Shown: positions 43,526 to 51,869, counted from the first letter of the stretch. The stretch is DNA of 64,000 nucleotides from Piscinibacter sp. HJYY11 (GCF_016735515.1 NZ_JAERQZ010000001.1:4997407-5061406), one strand, 5' to 3'. Translations and numbers: made by a program. The notes: generated by a model not told the origin, from the letters alone.

Positions 43526-44602
43526 ATGACGGCAACGCGAGCGTGGGCGGCCACGCGCAAGGGCTTGTTCGAGCTGCAGCGCTCGTCGAGAAGCTGGGAC
43601 GTGGCGAGGGTGAGCTTCCTGGCCGAGCCGGTGTCGATGGTGCTTCCGCCGATCGGTGGCAGCGGCCGCATGCTGGCTGCGCTCAACCTCGGCCACTTCG
43701 GCGTGAAGGTGCATGCGAGCGACGACGCCGGCGTGACCTGGCGCGAAGTCGACACGCCCACTTATCCGCCGCAGCCCGAGGGCGCCGAAGGGCCAGCGTG
43801 GAAGCTGGTGCAGATCTGGTCGATGGAGGCGATCCACGGCGCCATCTGGGCCGGCACGCTGCCAGGCGGCCTCTTCAAGAGCAGCGATGGCGGCGAGCAC
43901 TGGCAACTGGTCGACTCGCTCTGGTCGCGCCCCGAGCGGCTGGGCTGGTTCGGCGGGGGCTACGACGTGCCGGGCATCCACTCCATCCTCCCGCACCCGA
44001 CGCGACCGGGCGAGCTGCTGCTCGGCATCAGCTGCGGCGGCGTGTGGGGCAGCCGCGAAGGCGGCATGCAATGGGAGCTGCAGGCCAAGGGCATGCGCGC
44101 CGACTTCATGCCGCCCGACCAGGCCGGCGACGAGAACACGCAGGACCCGCACCTCATCGCCTCGTGCGCCGCGGTGCCCACGGCCGTCTGGTGCCAGCAC
44201 CACAACGGCATCTTCCGCTCGACCGACGGCTCGCAGCGCTGGCAGGAACTCAAGCCGCCCATCACCGGCTTCGGCTTCGCGGTGGCCGCGCATCCGCGCG
44301 AGCCCGGCACCGCCTGGTTCGCGCCCGCCGTCAAGGACGAGAAGCGCGTGCCTGTCGACGGCGCGCTCTTCGTGCACCGCACACGCGACGGTGGCCAGAC
44401 CTTCGAAGCGCTGCGCACCGGCCTGCCGCAGAAGGACTGTTACGACCTCGTCTACCGCCACGGCCTCGTCGTCGACGACACCGGCCGTTCGCTCTTGATG
44501 GGCAGCACCACCGGCAACCTGTGGGCGAGCGACGACGCGGGCGAGAGCTGGGTCGAAGTCTCGGGCCACCTGCCGCCGATCCACGCGGTGCGTTTCGGCT
44601 GA
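43526..44602 (+). CDS. BNR/YVTN beta-propeller (sialidase-like) protein
   Basis: 358-residue cytoplasmic beta-propeller-type protein with several Asp-box/BNR-like repeats. They include VHASDDAGVTWREVDTPTYP, LFKSSDGGEHWQLVDSLWSR, IFRSTDGSQRWQEL, VHRTRDGGQTFEALRTGLPQ and LWASDDAGESWVEVSG. No signal peptide is seen, and the catalytic Arg triad and Glu/Tyr of true sialidases are not apparent. Fixed pairing with the MoaD/ThiS-like gene suggests the two proteins work together; the role is unknown. Confidence 0.85.
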   Translation: MTATRAWAATRKGLFELQRSSRSWDVARVSFLAEPVSMVLPPIGGSGRMLAALNLGHFGVKVHASDDAGVTWREVDTPTYPPQPEGAEGPAWKLVQIWSMEAIHGAIWAGTLPGGLFKSSDGGEHWQLVDSLWSRPERLGWFGGGYDVPGIHSILPHPTRPGELLLGISCGGVWGSREGGMQWELQAKGMRADFMPPDQAGDENTQDPHLIASCAAVPTAVWCQHHNGIFRSTDGSQRWQELKPPITGFGFAVAAHPREPGTAWFAPAVKDEKRVPVDGALFVHRTRDGGQTFEALRTGLPQKDCYDLVYRHGLVVDDTGRSLLMGSTTGNLWASDDAGESWVEVSGHLPPIHAVRFG

Positions 44603-44717
44603 AGGCGTCGTTGGGGTAGGTCCTCCCCCTCCATCGTGGGGCGACACCCTGTGCGCGGGAATGACAACCTGCGCGCGAGATGACGAAATGGCACCCATCG
44701 TGCGCCGGAGTTCAGCC

Positions 44718-45239
44718 ATGCCCATCACCATCGCCGTTGGAGCCCGTTCCCTCTTCGTCACCTCGATCGCGTGGCTGTTCATCCTGCTCGGGGTGGTGGC
44801 CAGCGTCTCGGCGCTGCTGCAGAACGCGATGATCGCGTCGCTGCTGCCCTTGCCGGCGCAGGCGGGCCTGACGGGGCTGCTGGTCGCGAAGCTGCCGTGG
44901 GTCACCGGCGCCTGCCTCGTGCTGTCGGTCGCGATGCTCGCTTCGGCCGTCGGCCTGCTGCTGCGGCTCGACTGGGCGCGGCGCACCTTCATCGGCCTGC
45001 TCGTCGTGGCCATCGTCGCCAACCTGCTGGGCCTGTGGCTGCAGCAGGAGCTGATGCAGGCAATCGTCGACCACGCGCTCAGCAGCGCCGCGCTGCCGCC
45101 CAAGGCAGCGGGGGTGTTCGGCGGCTTCGTGACCGCGGCGCGGGTGATGGCGGTGGTGGTGACGCTTGGGGCTTGCGGGCTCTTGGCGTGGATCATCCGC
45201 CGCTTGATGTCTGCGGCCGTGCGGCAAGAGTTCGCCTGA
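44718..45239 (+). CDS. Small four-segment membrane protein, unknown function
   Basis: 173 residues with four predicted membrane segments: SLFVTSIAWLFILLGVVASV (about 10-29), AGLTGLLVAKL to SVAMLASAVGLLL (about 60-85), FIGLLVVAIVANLLGLWL (about 94-111), and VMAVVVTLGACGLLAWIIRR (about 144-163). The short basic tail follows. An in-frame ATG at 44688 is an alternative start. No recognised family. It converges with ychJ. Confidence 0.75.
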   Translation: MPITIAVGARSLFVTSIAWLFILLGVVASVSALLQNAMIASLLPLPAQAGLTGLLVAKLPWVTGACLVLSVAMLASAVGLLLRLDWARRTFIGLLVVAIVANLLGLWLQQELMQAIVDHALSSAALPPKAAGVFGGFVTAARVMAVVVTLGACGLLAWIIRRLMSAAVRQEFA

Positions 45240-45240
45240 T

Positions 45241-45618
45241 CTAGCTGAGATCCCCGTCCACGTAGAACCAGCGGCCGTCTTCGCGCACGAAGCGGCTCTT
45301 CTCCTGCAAGCGGTGGGCGCGCCCGCCGAGCTTGCTGCGGGCGACGAACTCGACCGTCGCATGGTCGGCGTCCTGCAGCTGGTGTTTCTTCACGTCCAGG
45401 CCCAGCCAGCGCAGGCCGGGCGGGTTGGGCTCGATCGACGCCGGCCGTGTGCGCGGGTGCCAGGTGGCGAGCAGGTAGTCGATGAGGTCGCGCACGTAGG
45501 CGCTGTAGCGCGAGCGCATGAGCGCTTCGGCATCGGGTGCCTGCAGATGCATGGGCCCCGAGTGGAAACGGCCGCAGCAGTCGGCATACGCGCGCGCCGC
45601 ACCGCAATCGCAGGTCAT
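45241..45618 (-). CDS. ychJ: YchJ family protein (UPF0225)
   Basis: 125-residue YchJ-like protein. The N-terminal SEC-C-like Cys cluster is MTCDCGAARAYADCCGRFH. The NTF2-like body has APDAEALMRSRYSAYVRDLI, DYLLATWHPRTRP, GLRWLGLDV and VEFVARSKLGGRAHRLQEKS, ending RFVREDGRWFYVDGDL. Function unknown; metal binding by the Cys cluster is likely. Its ATG overlaps the TGA of the preceding 30-codon ORF. Confidence 0.92.
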   Translation of the reverse strand: MTCDCGAARAYADCCGRFHSGPMHLQAPDAEALMRSRYSAYVRDLIDYLLATWHPRTRPASIEPNPPGLRWLGLDVKKHQLQDADHATVEFVARSKLGGRAHRLQEKSRFVREDGRWFYVDGDLS

Positions 45619-45707
45619 GTTGACCCCTCGTCCGTCGGGTACGCCGGCCGATCCCCCGAGGGGATGCGGGCCGGCTTGGGAGCGGCCCGGCGCTCGGCCC
45701 GCTTCAT
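45615..45707 (-). CDS. Micro-ORF/intergenic repeat, copy B (30 aa)
   Basis: A 30-codon ORF joined by ATGA overlaps to both neighbours: its ATG (45707) overlaps the stop of the MarR-GNAT gene and its TGA overlaps the ychJ start. The peptide has AERRAAPKPARIPSGDRP then AYPTDEG. It is the sister of the element at 12925-13026, in the same relation to its flanking genes. The DNA match (about 87% over 75 bp) is stronger than expected for chance, yet most codon differences change the amino acid, so a DNA or RNA role is as likely as a peptide. Confidence 0.45.
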   Translation of the reverse strand: MKRAERRAAPKPARIPSGDRPAYPTDEGST

Positions 45708-46657
45708 GTCAGCTCCTTCTGCCAGGTCTCGCCCACCAGATCGTGGCCGAAGCTGTGGTGCGGCTCGCTCGCGACGAGCTGGTAGCCCGCCTTCTGGTAG
45801 ATGCCGCGTGCGGCGGTCAAGAGGCTGTTGGTCCACAGCGTGATGCGCCGGTAGCCCGCCATGCGCGCGAAGCGCTCGCATTCGTGCACCAGCCGCTGGC
45901 CGAGGCCGAGGCCGCGGGCGGTGTGCTCGACCAGCAGCATGCGCAGCTGTGCCACGCCGGGCAGCGGGTCGTGGGTGGCGTCGTCGCGCGCCTGCACGAG
46001 GAAGACGCAGCCGATGTTCTGGCCGTCGCGCTCGGCGATCCAGCCGGTCTCGCGGGCCGGGTCGAAGTGCTCGATGAAATCGGCCGCGACGCGGGCGACC
46101 AGCGCCTCGAAGCGCATGTCCCAGCGGTACTCCTGTGCGTAGAGCGCGCCGTGGCGCGAGACCACCCAGCCCATGTCGCCCGCACGGTGCGGCCTCAGGA
46201 TGTACGGGGCAGTCCCGTGGCGAGGCGCGTCGTCGCCCAGCAGCTGCTGCAGCGTGCCCATCGCCTGCAGCACCTGCTGGCGGTGCGCTTCGGGCAGCGG
46301 GGCGATGAGCGCGGCGGCCTGCTCGCGCGAGCGCTGGTCGAACGGGGCGAAGGCGGTGCGGCCGGCGGGGGTGAGGCTCAGCCGGGTCTGGCGGGCGTCG
46401 GTGGGGGAGCGGGTGCTGTCGACCAGGCCCTGCTCCTTCAGCCGGCGCAGCAGGCGGCTCAGGTAGCCGGCGTCGAGGTCGAGGGTGCGCGCGAGTTCGG
46501 TGGCGGTGGTGTGCTCGCAATGCGCCAGCTCCCAGAGGAGGCGCATTTCCGCGAGCGAGTAGGGCGAGCCCAGCAGGCCTTCGTTCAGCACGCCGATGCG
46601 GCGGGTGTAGAAGCGGTTGAAGGCGCGGATGGATTCCAGCGGGTCGGCGGCAGGCAT
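45704..46657 (-). CDS. MarR-type regulator fused to GNAT acetyltransferase
   Basis: 317-residue two-domain protein. Residues 1-145 are a MarR winged helix (IRAFNRFYTRRIGVL, SLAEMRLLWELAH, TATELARTLDLDAGYLSRLL and VDSTRSPTDARQTRLSLT). Residues 150-317 are a GNAT N-acetyltransferase with the CoA-binding loop region ARGLGLGQRLVHECERFAR and QKAGYQLVA. The fusion is known in proteobacteria. The start MPAADPL lies just inside the palindrome at 46673-46697, which suggests autoregulation. Substrate of the acetyltransferase is unknown. Confidence 0.93.
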   Translation of the reverse strand: MPAADPLESIRAFNRFYTRRIGVLNEGLLGSPYSLAEMRLLWELAHCEHTTATELARTLDLDAGYLSRLLRRLKEQGLVDSTRSPTDARQTRLSLTPAGRTAFAPFDQRSREQAAALIAPLPEAHRQQVLQAMGTLQQLLGDDAPRHGTAPYILRPHRAGDMGWVVSRHGALYAQEYRWDMRFEALVARVAADFIEHFDPARETGWIAERDGQNIGCVFLVQARDDATHDPLPGVAQLRMLLVEHTARGLGLGQRLVHECERFARMAGYRRITLWTNSLLTAARGIYQKAGYQLVASEPHHSFGHDLVGETWQKELT

Positions 46658-46672
46658 GGCGGGATTGTGCCC

Positions 46673-46697
46673 AATTGATTGCCAAAGGCAATCAATT
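46673..46697. promoter_or_regulatory. Perfect palindromic operator upstream of MarR-GNAT gene
   Basis: AATTGATTGCC-aaa-GGCAATCAATT is a perfect inverted repeat with 11-bp arms and a 3-bp spacer, 16 bp before the MarR-GNAT ATG. The size and dyad fit a MarR dimer site. Confidence 0.75.
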
Positions 46698-46741
46698 CGA
46701 TGCCTTTGACAACTCACCAATGCCCGAGGATTTGCGAAAAG

Positions 46742-46761
46742 TACTGTACGTAAATACAGTA
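46742..46761 (+). promoter_or_regulatory. LexA (SOS) box upstream of imuA
   Basis: TACTGT-ACGTAAAT-ACAGTA contains the CTGT-N8-ACAG LexA consensus with perfect 6-bp arms, ending 6 bp before the imuA ATG. Confidence 0.88.
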
Positions 46762-46767
46762 TCTCCC

Positions 46768-47559
46768 ATGGCCACCGCCCAGCTTTTCGCCCCAAACGCC
46801 CCGCTGACCCCCGTGCCGCGGGCCCAGGCGCGGCCGGCCCTGGCGCCCGAAGACCTGCACCCCCAGCTGTGGCGTGCCCACCAGCTCGGGCGCAGCGCCG
46901 AGCGGCCCATCCCCAGCGGCTTCGAGCCGCTCGATGCCGAGCTGCCCGGCGGTGGCTGGCCCTGCCGGGCGCTGACCGAACTGCTGCTGCCGCAGGCCGG
47001 CATCGGCGAGATCCGCCTGCTGGCCGCCTGCCTTGCCCGCGTGCAGCAGGCCGGGCGGCTGGTGATGATGTTCGACCCGCCGGCGGCGGTGTCGGCCCCG
47101 GGCTTGAGCGAGATGGGGCTCGACGTGGCCCAGCTGCTCGTGATCCAGACCCACTTGCAGGTGCATGCCGGGGCCGACCGCCTGTGGGCCCTGGAGCAGG
47201 CGCTGAAGAGCGGCCACGTGGGAGCGGTCGTGGCGTGGATGCCGCCGCGCCTGCGCGCCGAGCGTGTGCGCCGCCTGCAGCTGGCGGCCCATGTGCACGA
47301 CGGGCCGGCCTTCATCTTCCGCGAGCCGGCGGTGCAGGGGCAGGCGAGTGCGGCGCCGCTGCGGCTGGCGCTGCACCCGGCCGGCCCCGACCAGCTGGCG
47401 CTGCGGGTGCTCAAGCGGCGCGGGCCGCCCTTGCTGGCGCCCCTGCACCTGGCCTTGCCGCCGGTGCTGACCGCGGCCGCGGCACGCCGCGCGGAGCTCG
47501 GGCAGGACGAGGGCGCGCTCGCCGGGTTGAGCGCGGCCACCTTCATCAACCTCGTTTGA
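46768..47559 (+). CDS. imuA: Translesion synthesis-associated protein ImuA
   Basis: 263-residue RecA/SulA-like protein. Segments typical of ImuA are PSGFEPLDAELPGGGWPCRA (about residues 51-70), LTELLLPQAGIGEIRLLAAC, RLVMMFDPPAAVSAPGLSEM and LKSGHVGAVVAWMPPRLRAE. It works with ImuB and DnaE2 in damage-induced mutagenesis. The LexA box directly upstream supports SOS control. The ATG at 46768 is used because the LexA box overlaps longer frames. Confidence 0.93.
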   Translation: MATAQLFAPNAPLTPVPRAQARPALAPEDLHPQLWRAHQLGRSAERPIPSGFEPLDAELPGGGWPCRALTELLLPQAGIGEIRLLAACLARVQQAGRLVMMFDPPAAVSAPGLSEMGLDVAQLLVIQTHLQVHAGADRLWALEQALKSGHVGAVVAWMPPRLRAERVRRLQLAAHVHDGPAFIFREPAVQGQASAAPLRLALHPAGPDQLALRVLKRRGPPLLAPLHLALPPVLTAAAARRAELGQDEGALAGLSAATFINLV

Positions 47560-47577
47560 GCTTCATGGAGGCTCGCG

Positions 47578-49071
47578 ATGTTGTGGGTTGGCGTGCACCT
47601 GCCCTTGCTGTCGCTGGAGTCCTTCTCGGCCGGCCTGACGCAGCCCACCCAGCAGCCGATCGTGCTGGTCGACGCACACCACATCGTCAGCGCCGACGCA
47701 GCCTCGCAGGCGCTCGGGGTGAGCGTGGGCATGAAGCGCGCCACCGCGCTGGCGCTCGCGCCGCACCTGCTGCTGGGCCAGGCCGACGCATGGCGTGATG
47801 CGCAGGCCCTGCAGGCCGTGGCCCATGCGGCCCTGGCCTTCACGCCGATGGTGTGCCTGGCCGAGCCCGATGGGGTGCTGCTGGAGGTGCAGGCCAGCCT
47901 GCGCTACTTTGGTGGCCTGGCGGCCCTGGTCCGCAAACTGAGAGACACCCTCGCCCCGTTCGGCCACCGCCTGCAGATCGTGAGCGCCCCCACGGTGCAG
48001 GGCGCGGCCTTGCTGGCCCGTCTGCACGACGGCCTGCATTGCGCCGACCGGCCGGCGCTGCAGCGCGCCCTGGAAGACGCGCCGCTCGAGGTGCTGGCCA
48101 CGGCTGCGCCGCAGGCCGATGTCATGCTCGGCATGGGCCTGCGCCGAGTGGGCGACCTGCGCCAGTTGCCGCGGCCGGGCCTGGCGCGCCGCTTCGGGCA
48201 GGCACTGCTCGACGAGATGGACCGCGCCTTCGGCGACCGGCCCGACCCGCGCGAGCCCATCGTGCTGCCGCCCACGTTTCGCAGCGGGCTCGAGCTCTTT
48301 GCCCGGGCCGACACCACCGAGCAGCTGCTGCACGGTGCGCAGATGCTGCTGCTGCGGCTGGTGGCGTGGCTGTCGGCGCAGCACGCGTTCGTCACGCGCT
48401 TTCGGCTGCTGATGAAACACGAGGCGCGCTGGCGCGACGGCAACACCGCGCCCACCACCCCGCTCGACGTGGCCCTGGCCGAGCCCTCGCGCGACGTGGC
48501 GCACATGCTCGTGCTGCTGCGCGAGCGCCTGGCCCATGTGCAGATGGCGGCGCCCACGCTCGAGCTCGCCATCGAGTCCGACGACATCGTGCGGCGGCCG
48601 CCACCGAATGCCGAGCTCTTCCCCACGCCGCAGAGCGAGCGCGCCGGCATCGCGCGCCTGATCGAGCGCCTGCAGGCGCGGCTGGGCCGCGAGCAGGTGC
48701 AGCGCCTGCAGCCGGTGGCCGACCATCGGCCGGAGCGGGCCACCCAGGTGATGCCTGCCGACCCCTTGATGAAAGGCACGTCCGCCGGTGGCCCGCCGCC
48801 GGGACCGATCACACGGCCTCTGTGGCTGCTGCCCGAGCCGATGGCGCTGCAGCAGCGACACGACCATCCCTTCCTGAACGGCCGGGCCGTGCAGTTGCTG
48901 GCCGGCCCCGAGCGCATCGAGGCCGGCTGGTGGGACGGCGATCTCGTCGAGCGCGACTACTTCATCGGCCAGACGGCCGATGGCGTGCTGGTGTGGGTGT
49001 TCCTCAACCACCCCCAGCATCTGCCTTCAAGCCCCACGCAAGGCTGGTTTCTTCACGGCCGTTTTGCCTGA
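47578..49071 (+). CDS. imuB: ImuB, Y-family polymerase-like protein
   Basis: 497-residue Y-family homolog in the imuA-imuB SOS operon. N-terminal palm/fingers-like region: LWVGVHLPLLSLESFSA, QPIVLVDAHHIVSADAASQA, GVSVGMKRATALALAP and LEVQASLRYFGG. The catalytic DxD/SxDE acids of active Y polymerases are not visible, as expected for ImuB, which acts as an adaptor. The gene that would encode DnaE2 is not downstream here; a chemoreceptor gene follows instead. Confidence 0.93.
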   Translation: MLWVGVHLPLLSLESFSAGLTQPTQQPIVLVDAHHIVSADAASQALGVSVGMKRATALALAPHLLLGQADAWRDAQALQAVAHAALAFTPMVCLAEPDGVLLEVQASLRYFGGLAALVRKLRDTLAPFGHRLQIVSAPTVQGAALLARLHDGLHCADRPALQRALEDAPLEVLATAAPQADVMLGMGLRRVGDLRQLPRPGLARRFGQALLDEMDRAFGDRPDPREPIVLPPTFRSGLELFARADTTEQLLHGAQMLLLRLVAWLSAQHAFVTRFRLLMKHEARWRDGNTAPTTPLDVALAEPSRDVAHMLVLLRERLAHVQMAAPTLELAIESDDIVRRPPPNAELFPTPQSERAGIARLIERLQARLGREQVQRLQPVADHRPERATQVMPADPLMKGTSAGGPPPGPITRPLWLLPEPMALQQRHDHPFLNGRAVQLLAGPERIEAGWWDGDLVERDYFIGQTADGVLVWVFLNHPQHLPSSPTQGWFLHGRFA

Positions 49072-49167
49072 ATTTCAGGGGAAACGTTTCCTCAAGTCCG
49101 CCCACCGACCGCCGATAGATTCCTGACGATGCGCCTCGCATCGCTTTGCATTCGTTCAGGACTCGAT

Positions 49168-50658
49168 ATGAAGATCGACAACTTGGCACTGCGCTCTCGC
49201 CTCGTCATCGGCTTTGTGCCGCTGCTGCTCATCGTGGTGGTCAACACCGTCTGGGCCGCCTCCGTCGCCCAGGGCAGCGCCCGCTACTGGATTGCCGCGC
49301 TCGGCGCGGCTGCCATCGCCCTCGGCCTCGCGCTCGCCTGGTGGATCGTGCGCAGCGTGGTCGCGCCGGTGCGAGAAGCCCTCGACGCTGCGCGCCAGAT
49401 CATGGCGGGCGACCTCACGCTCGAATGCACCACCACGCGCCGCGACGAGTTCGGCCAGCTGATGCTCGTGCTGGGCGGCCTGAAGGACTGTCTCTTCAAG
49501 GTGGTGAGCGACGTGCGCACCGGCACCACCACGGTCGCCAGCACCTCCTCGCAGATCAACCGCGACAACACCTCGCTGTCGGAGCGCACCACCACGCAGA
49601 CCGACTCGCTGCAGCAGACGGCCGCGTCGATGGAGCAGATCACCATCACCGTCCGCCAGAACGCCGACAACGCCGAGCAGGCCAACAAGCTCGTGCTCGC
49701 AGCCTCGGGCCATGCGGCCAAGGGCGGCGAGGTGGTGAGCCAGGTCGTGAGCACCATGGGCTCCATCAAGGAGAGCTCGCGCCGCATCGCCGACATCATC
49801 GGCGTGATCGACGGCATCGCCTTCCAGACCAATATCCTCGCGCTCAATGCCGCGGTGGAAGCGGCCCGTGCCGGCGAGCAGGGCCGTGGCTTCGCCGTCG
49901 TCGCCGCCGAAGTGCGCACGCTGGCGCAGCGCTCGGCCACGGCCGCGAAGGAAATCAAGTCGCTGATCGGCGACTCGGTCGACAAGGTCGAGACCGGCAG
50001 CCGCCTCGTCGACGACGCGGGCCGTGCGATGACCGAGATCGTGTCGTCGGTGAAGCACGTGGCCGGCATCATGAAAGAGATGGCCGGTGCCAGCCACGAG
50101 CAGAGCCAGGGCATCCAGTCGGTCAACCAGGCCATCACCGAGATCGACGGCATGGTCCAGCAGAACGCCAAGCTGGTGAAGGACGCGACGCAGACCGCCG
50201 CCACGCTCAACGAGCAGGCGGTCGGCCTCCTGAAATCAGTGGCGGGCTACAACCTCGGCACGCGCGAGCACGGCAGCGCCGAAGAAGCCGAGGCCATGGT
50301 CAAGGCCGGCATCGCCTTCTTCCAGGCGCACGGCAAGCAGGCGCTCATCGACGAGATCAACAAGCTCGGCAAGGGCCAGTTCATCGACCGCGACCTGTAC
50401 CTGATGGCCATCACCATCGACGACTACAAGTTCTGCGCCCACGGCAACAACCCGCGAACGCTCGGCGCGGGCCCGGTCAGCAAGGACGTGGACGGCAAGT
50501 TCTTCGTGAAGGAGATGGCCGAGCTCGCGCGCCGTGGCGGCCAGGACTGGGTGGACTACAAGTGGGCCCACCCGGTGACCAACGAGATCCGGCTCAAGAC
50601 CTCGTACGTGGAGCGCGCAGGCGATCTGGCGGTGGCCTGCGGCATCTACAAGAGCTGA
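49168..50658 (+). CDS. Methyl-accepting chemotaxis protein with C-terminal Cache-like domain
   Basis: 496-residue chemoreceptor. Two membrane segments lie close together (about residues 13-35 and 40-60), leaving almost no periplasmic domain. A HAMP-like linker follows (VVAPVREALDAARQIMAGDL), then the signalling hairpin with tip IDGIAFQTNILALNAAVEAA and RGFAVVAAEVRTLAQRSATA. After about residue 375 a soluble domain (KAGIAFFQAHGKQALIDEIN to DYKFCAHGNNPRTLG and VDYKWAHPVTNEI) resembles Cache_2. Placing the sensor after the signalling domain means it would sense inside the cell. Start MKIDNLAL at 49168. Confidence 0.93.
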   Translation: MKIDNLALRSRLVIGFVPLLLIVVVNTVWAASVAQGSARYWIAALGAAAIALGLALAWWIVRSVVAPVREALDAARQIMAGDLTLECTTTRRDEFGQLMLVLGGLKDCLFKVVSDVRTGTTTVASTSSQINRDNTSLSERTTTQTDSLQQTAASMEQITITVRQNADNAEQANKLVLAASGHAAKGGEVVSQVVSTMGSIKESSRRIADIIGVIDGIAFQTNILALNAAVEAARAGEQGRGFAVVAAEVRTLAQRSATAAKEIKSLIGDSVDKVETGSRLVDDAGRAMTEIVSSVKHVAGIMKEMAGASHEQSQGIQSVNQAITEIDGMVQQNAKLVKDATQTAATLNEQAVGLLKSVAGYNLGTREHGSAEEAEAMVKAGIAFFQAHGKQALIDEINKLGKGQFIDRDLYLMAITIDDYKFCAHGNNPRTLGAGPVSKDVDGKFFVKEMAELARRGGQDWVDYKWAHPVTNEIRLKTSYVERAGDLAVACGIYKS

Positions 50659-50677
50659 ATCGGAAAGAGCGGGGCGT

Positions 50678-50902
50678 TCAGCCCTTGCGCCCGCCGCCGA
50701 AGAGCAGCAGCGCCGCGCCGCCCGCGATGGCGGCGACACCGGCCCACACCGGCACGTTGACCGATTCCTTCTCCTTCACCGAGAACTCGATGGGGCCGAG
50801 CTTCACGTCGTGCGTGTTCTTGGTGTAGCTGAAGCCGCCGTAGACGAGGGCGAGCACGCCGGCCACGATCAGCGCAGCGCCCAGCAGTTTGAGTGGGGTC
50901 AT
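50678..50902 (-). CDS. DUF3185-like small membrane protein
   Basis: 74-residue protein with two membrane segments (LLGAALIVAGVLALVYGGFS, and VWAGVAAIAGGAALLLFGGG) flanking a short polar stretch (SYTKNTHDVKLGPIEFSVKE). The pattern fits the DUF3185 family. GGAGA lies before the ATG at 50902. Function unknown; it converges with the chemoreceptor gene. Confidence 0.8.
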   Translation of the reverse strand: MTPLKLLGAALIVAGVLALVYGGFSYTKNTHDVKLGPIEFSVKEKESVNVPVWAGVAAIAGGAALLLFGGGRKG

Positions 50903-51047
50903 GGGAGGTCTCCTGTGCTCATTGGATGGGACGGATTCTGCCTGCGGGCGTAGGACGCGACTGACCGGCCGATTCCGCGTTGTCTGGTGCACAGGCTGTG
51001 TGCCGCGGCGCATATTGGGTTTTCCGGCAGTTCTGAAGGAGACCCAC

Positions 51048-51446
51048 ATGCAAGCTCGAAACACAAGTGATCTGATCGAACTCGAAAACAGGTTCTGGCA
51101 GTCGATGGTGGATGAAGACACCGACACGGCCTTGTCGATGCTGGACGAACCTGCGCTCATGGTGAGCGAGTACGGCGCCATGCAGTTCGACCACAGCCAG
51201 TACCGCAAGATGGCCGAGCAGGGAAAGATGGTCATCAAGTCGTTCGAGCTGAGCGACATGAACGTCGTGTTCCCGACCGACGAGACGGCGGTGCTGACCT
51301 ATCGCGTGAAGCAGGCCATGGCGCCACGCGGCCAGGACGAGCTCATCCGCCAGGAGATGGCCGATTCATCGGTGTGGACGCGCAAGGGCGGCCAGTGGCG
51401 CTGCGTGATGCACACCGAGACCCCGGTGTCGAGCCAGCAGCATTGA
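51048..51446 (+). CDS. NTF2-like (DUF4440/SnoaL type) protein
   Basis: 132-residue cytoplasmic alpha+beta protein with the NTF2-like order: helix LIELENRFWQSMVDEDTDTA, then strands ALMVSEYGAMQFDHSQYRKM, ELSDMNVVFPTDETAVLTYR and SSVWTRKGGQWRCVMHTETP. No catalytic residues are certain. AAGGAG lies 8 bp before the ATG. Stand-alone gene; function not known. Confidence 0.8.
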   Translation: MQARNTSDLIELENRFWQSMVDEDTDTALSMLDEPALMVSEYGAMQFDHSQYRKMAEQGKMVIKSFELSDMNVVFPTDETAVLTYRVKQAMAPRGQDELIRQEMADSSVWTRKGGQWRCVMHTETPVSSQQH

Positions 51447-51475
51447 CCTGCTGCTGACGCACCCTCCGTCGTCCG

Positions 51476-51763
51476 TCAGGCCAGTGCCGTGCGGATGATG
51501 GTGACGGCGATCGCCGCGCCGAGCCAGGTGCCCACGCGCTTGAGCAGCGCCATGTCGACCGTGCCGGGCGCCGCCGTGGCGCTGCGCCCGAAACCCACCA
51601 CGAACGCATGCGCCGGCAAGGCGATCAGGAGCAGGGTGGCCACCACCAGCTCGACGCTGCCGGCACTGCCAGCACCCCCGTAGCGCGACCACAGAAAAGG
51701 CCACGCGAGTGCCGCGACGGCACCGGCGGCAGCGGCTGTCCAGAGGGTGGGGGTGATCTTCAC
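51476..51763 (-). CDS. Small membrane protein, unknown function
   Basis: 95 residues with three predicted membrane segments: LWTAAAAGAVAALAWPFLWS, SVELVVATLLLIALPAHAFV and VGTWLGAAIAVTIIRTALA. The polar loop GRSATAAPGTVDMALLKR lies between the last two. No recognised family and no operon partner. Confidence 0.65.
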   Translation of the reverse strand: MKITPTLWTAAAAGAVAALAWPFLWSRYGGAGSAGSVELVVATLLLIALPAHAFVVGFGRSATAAPGTVDMALLKRVGTWLGAAIAVTIIRTALA

Positions 51764-51869
51764 GGAAGTGTGCGGAGGATGCGTGGGCTCGCAGCGTAAT
51801 CGACAGCGCGAAATGCCGACATGGGGTGCCCCCTACAATCGCGCGCCTTGTGATGGACATGACCGCACC

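Noticed and set aside
49072..49168. A third SOS gene (dnaE2) after imuB
   Set aside because: The next gene is a chemoreceptor and no polymerase III alpha motifs occur in the window.
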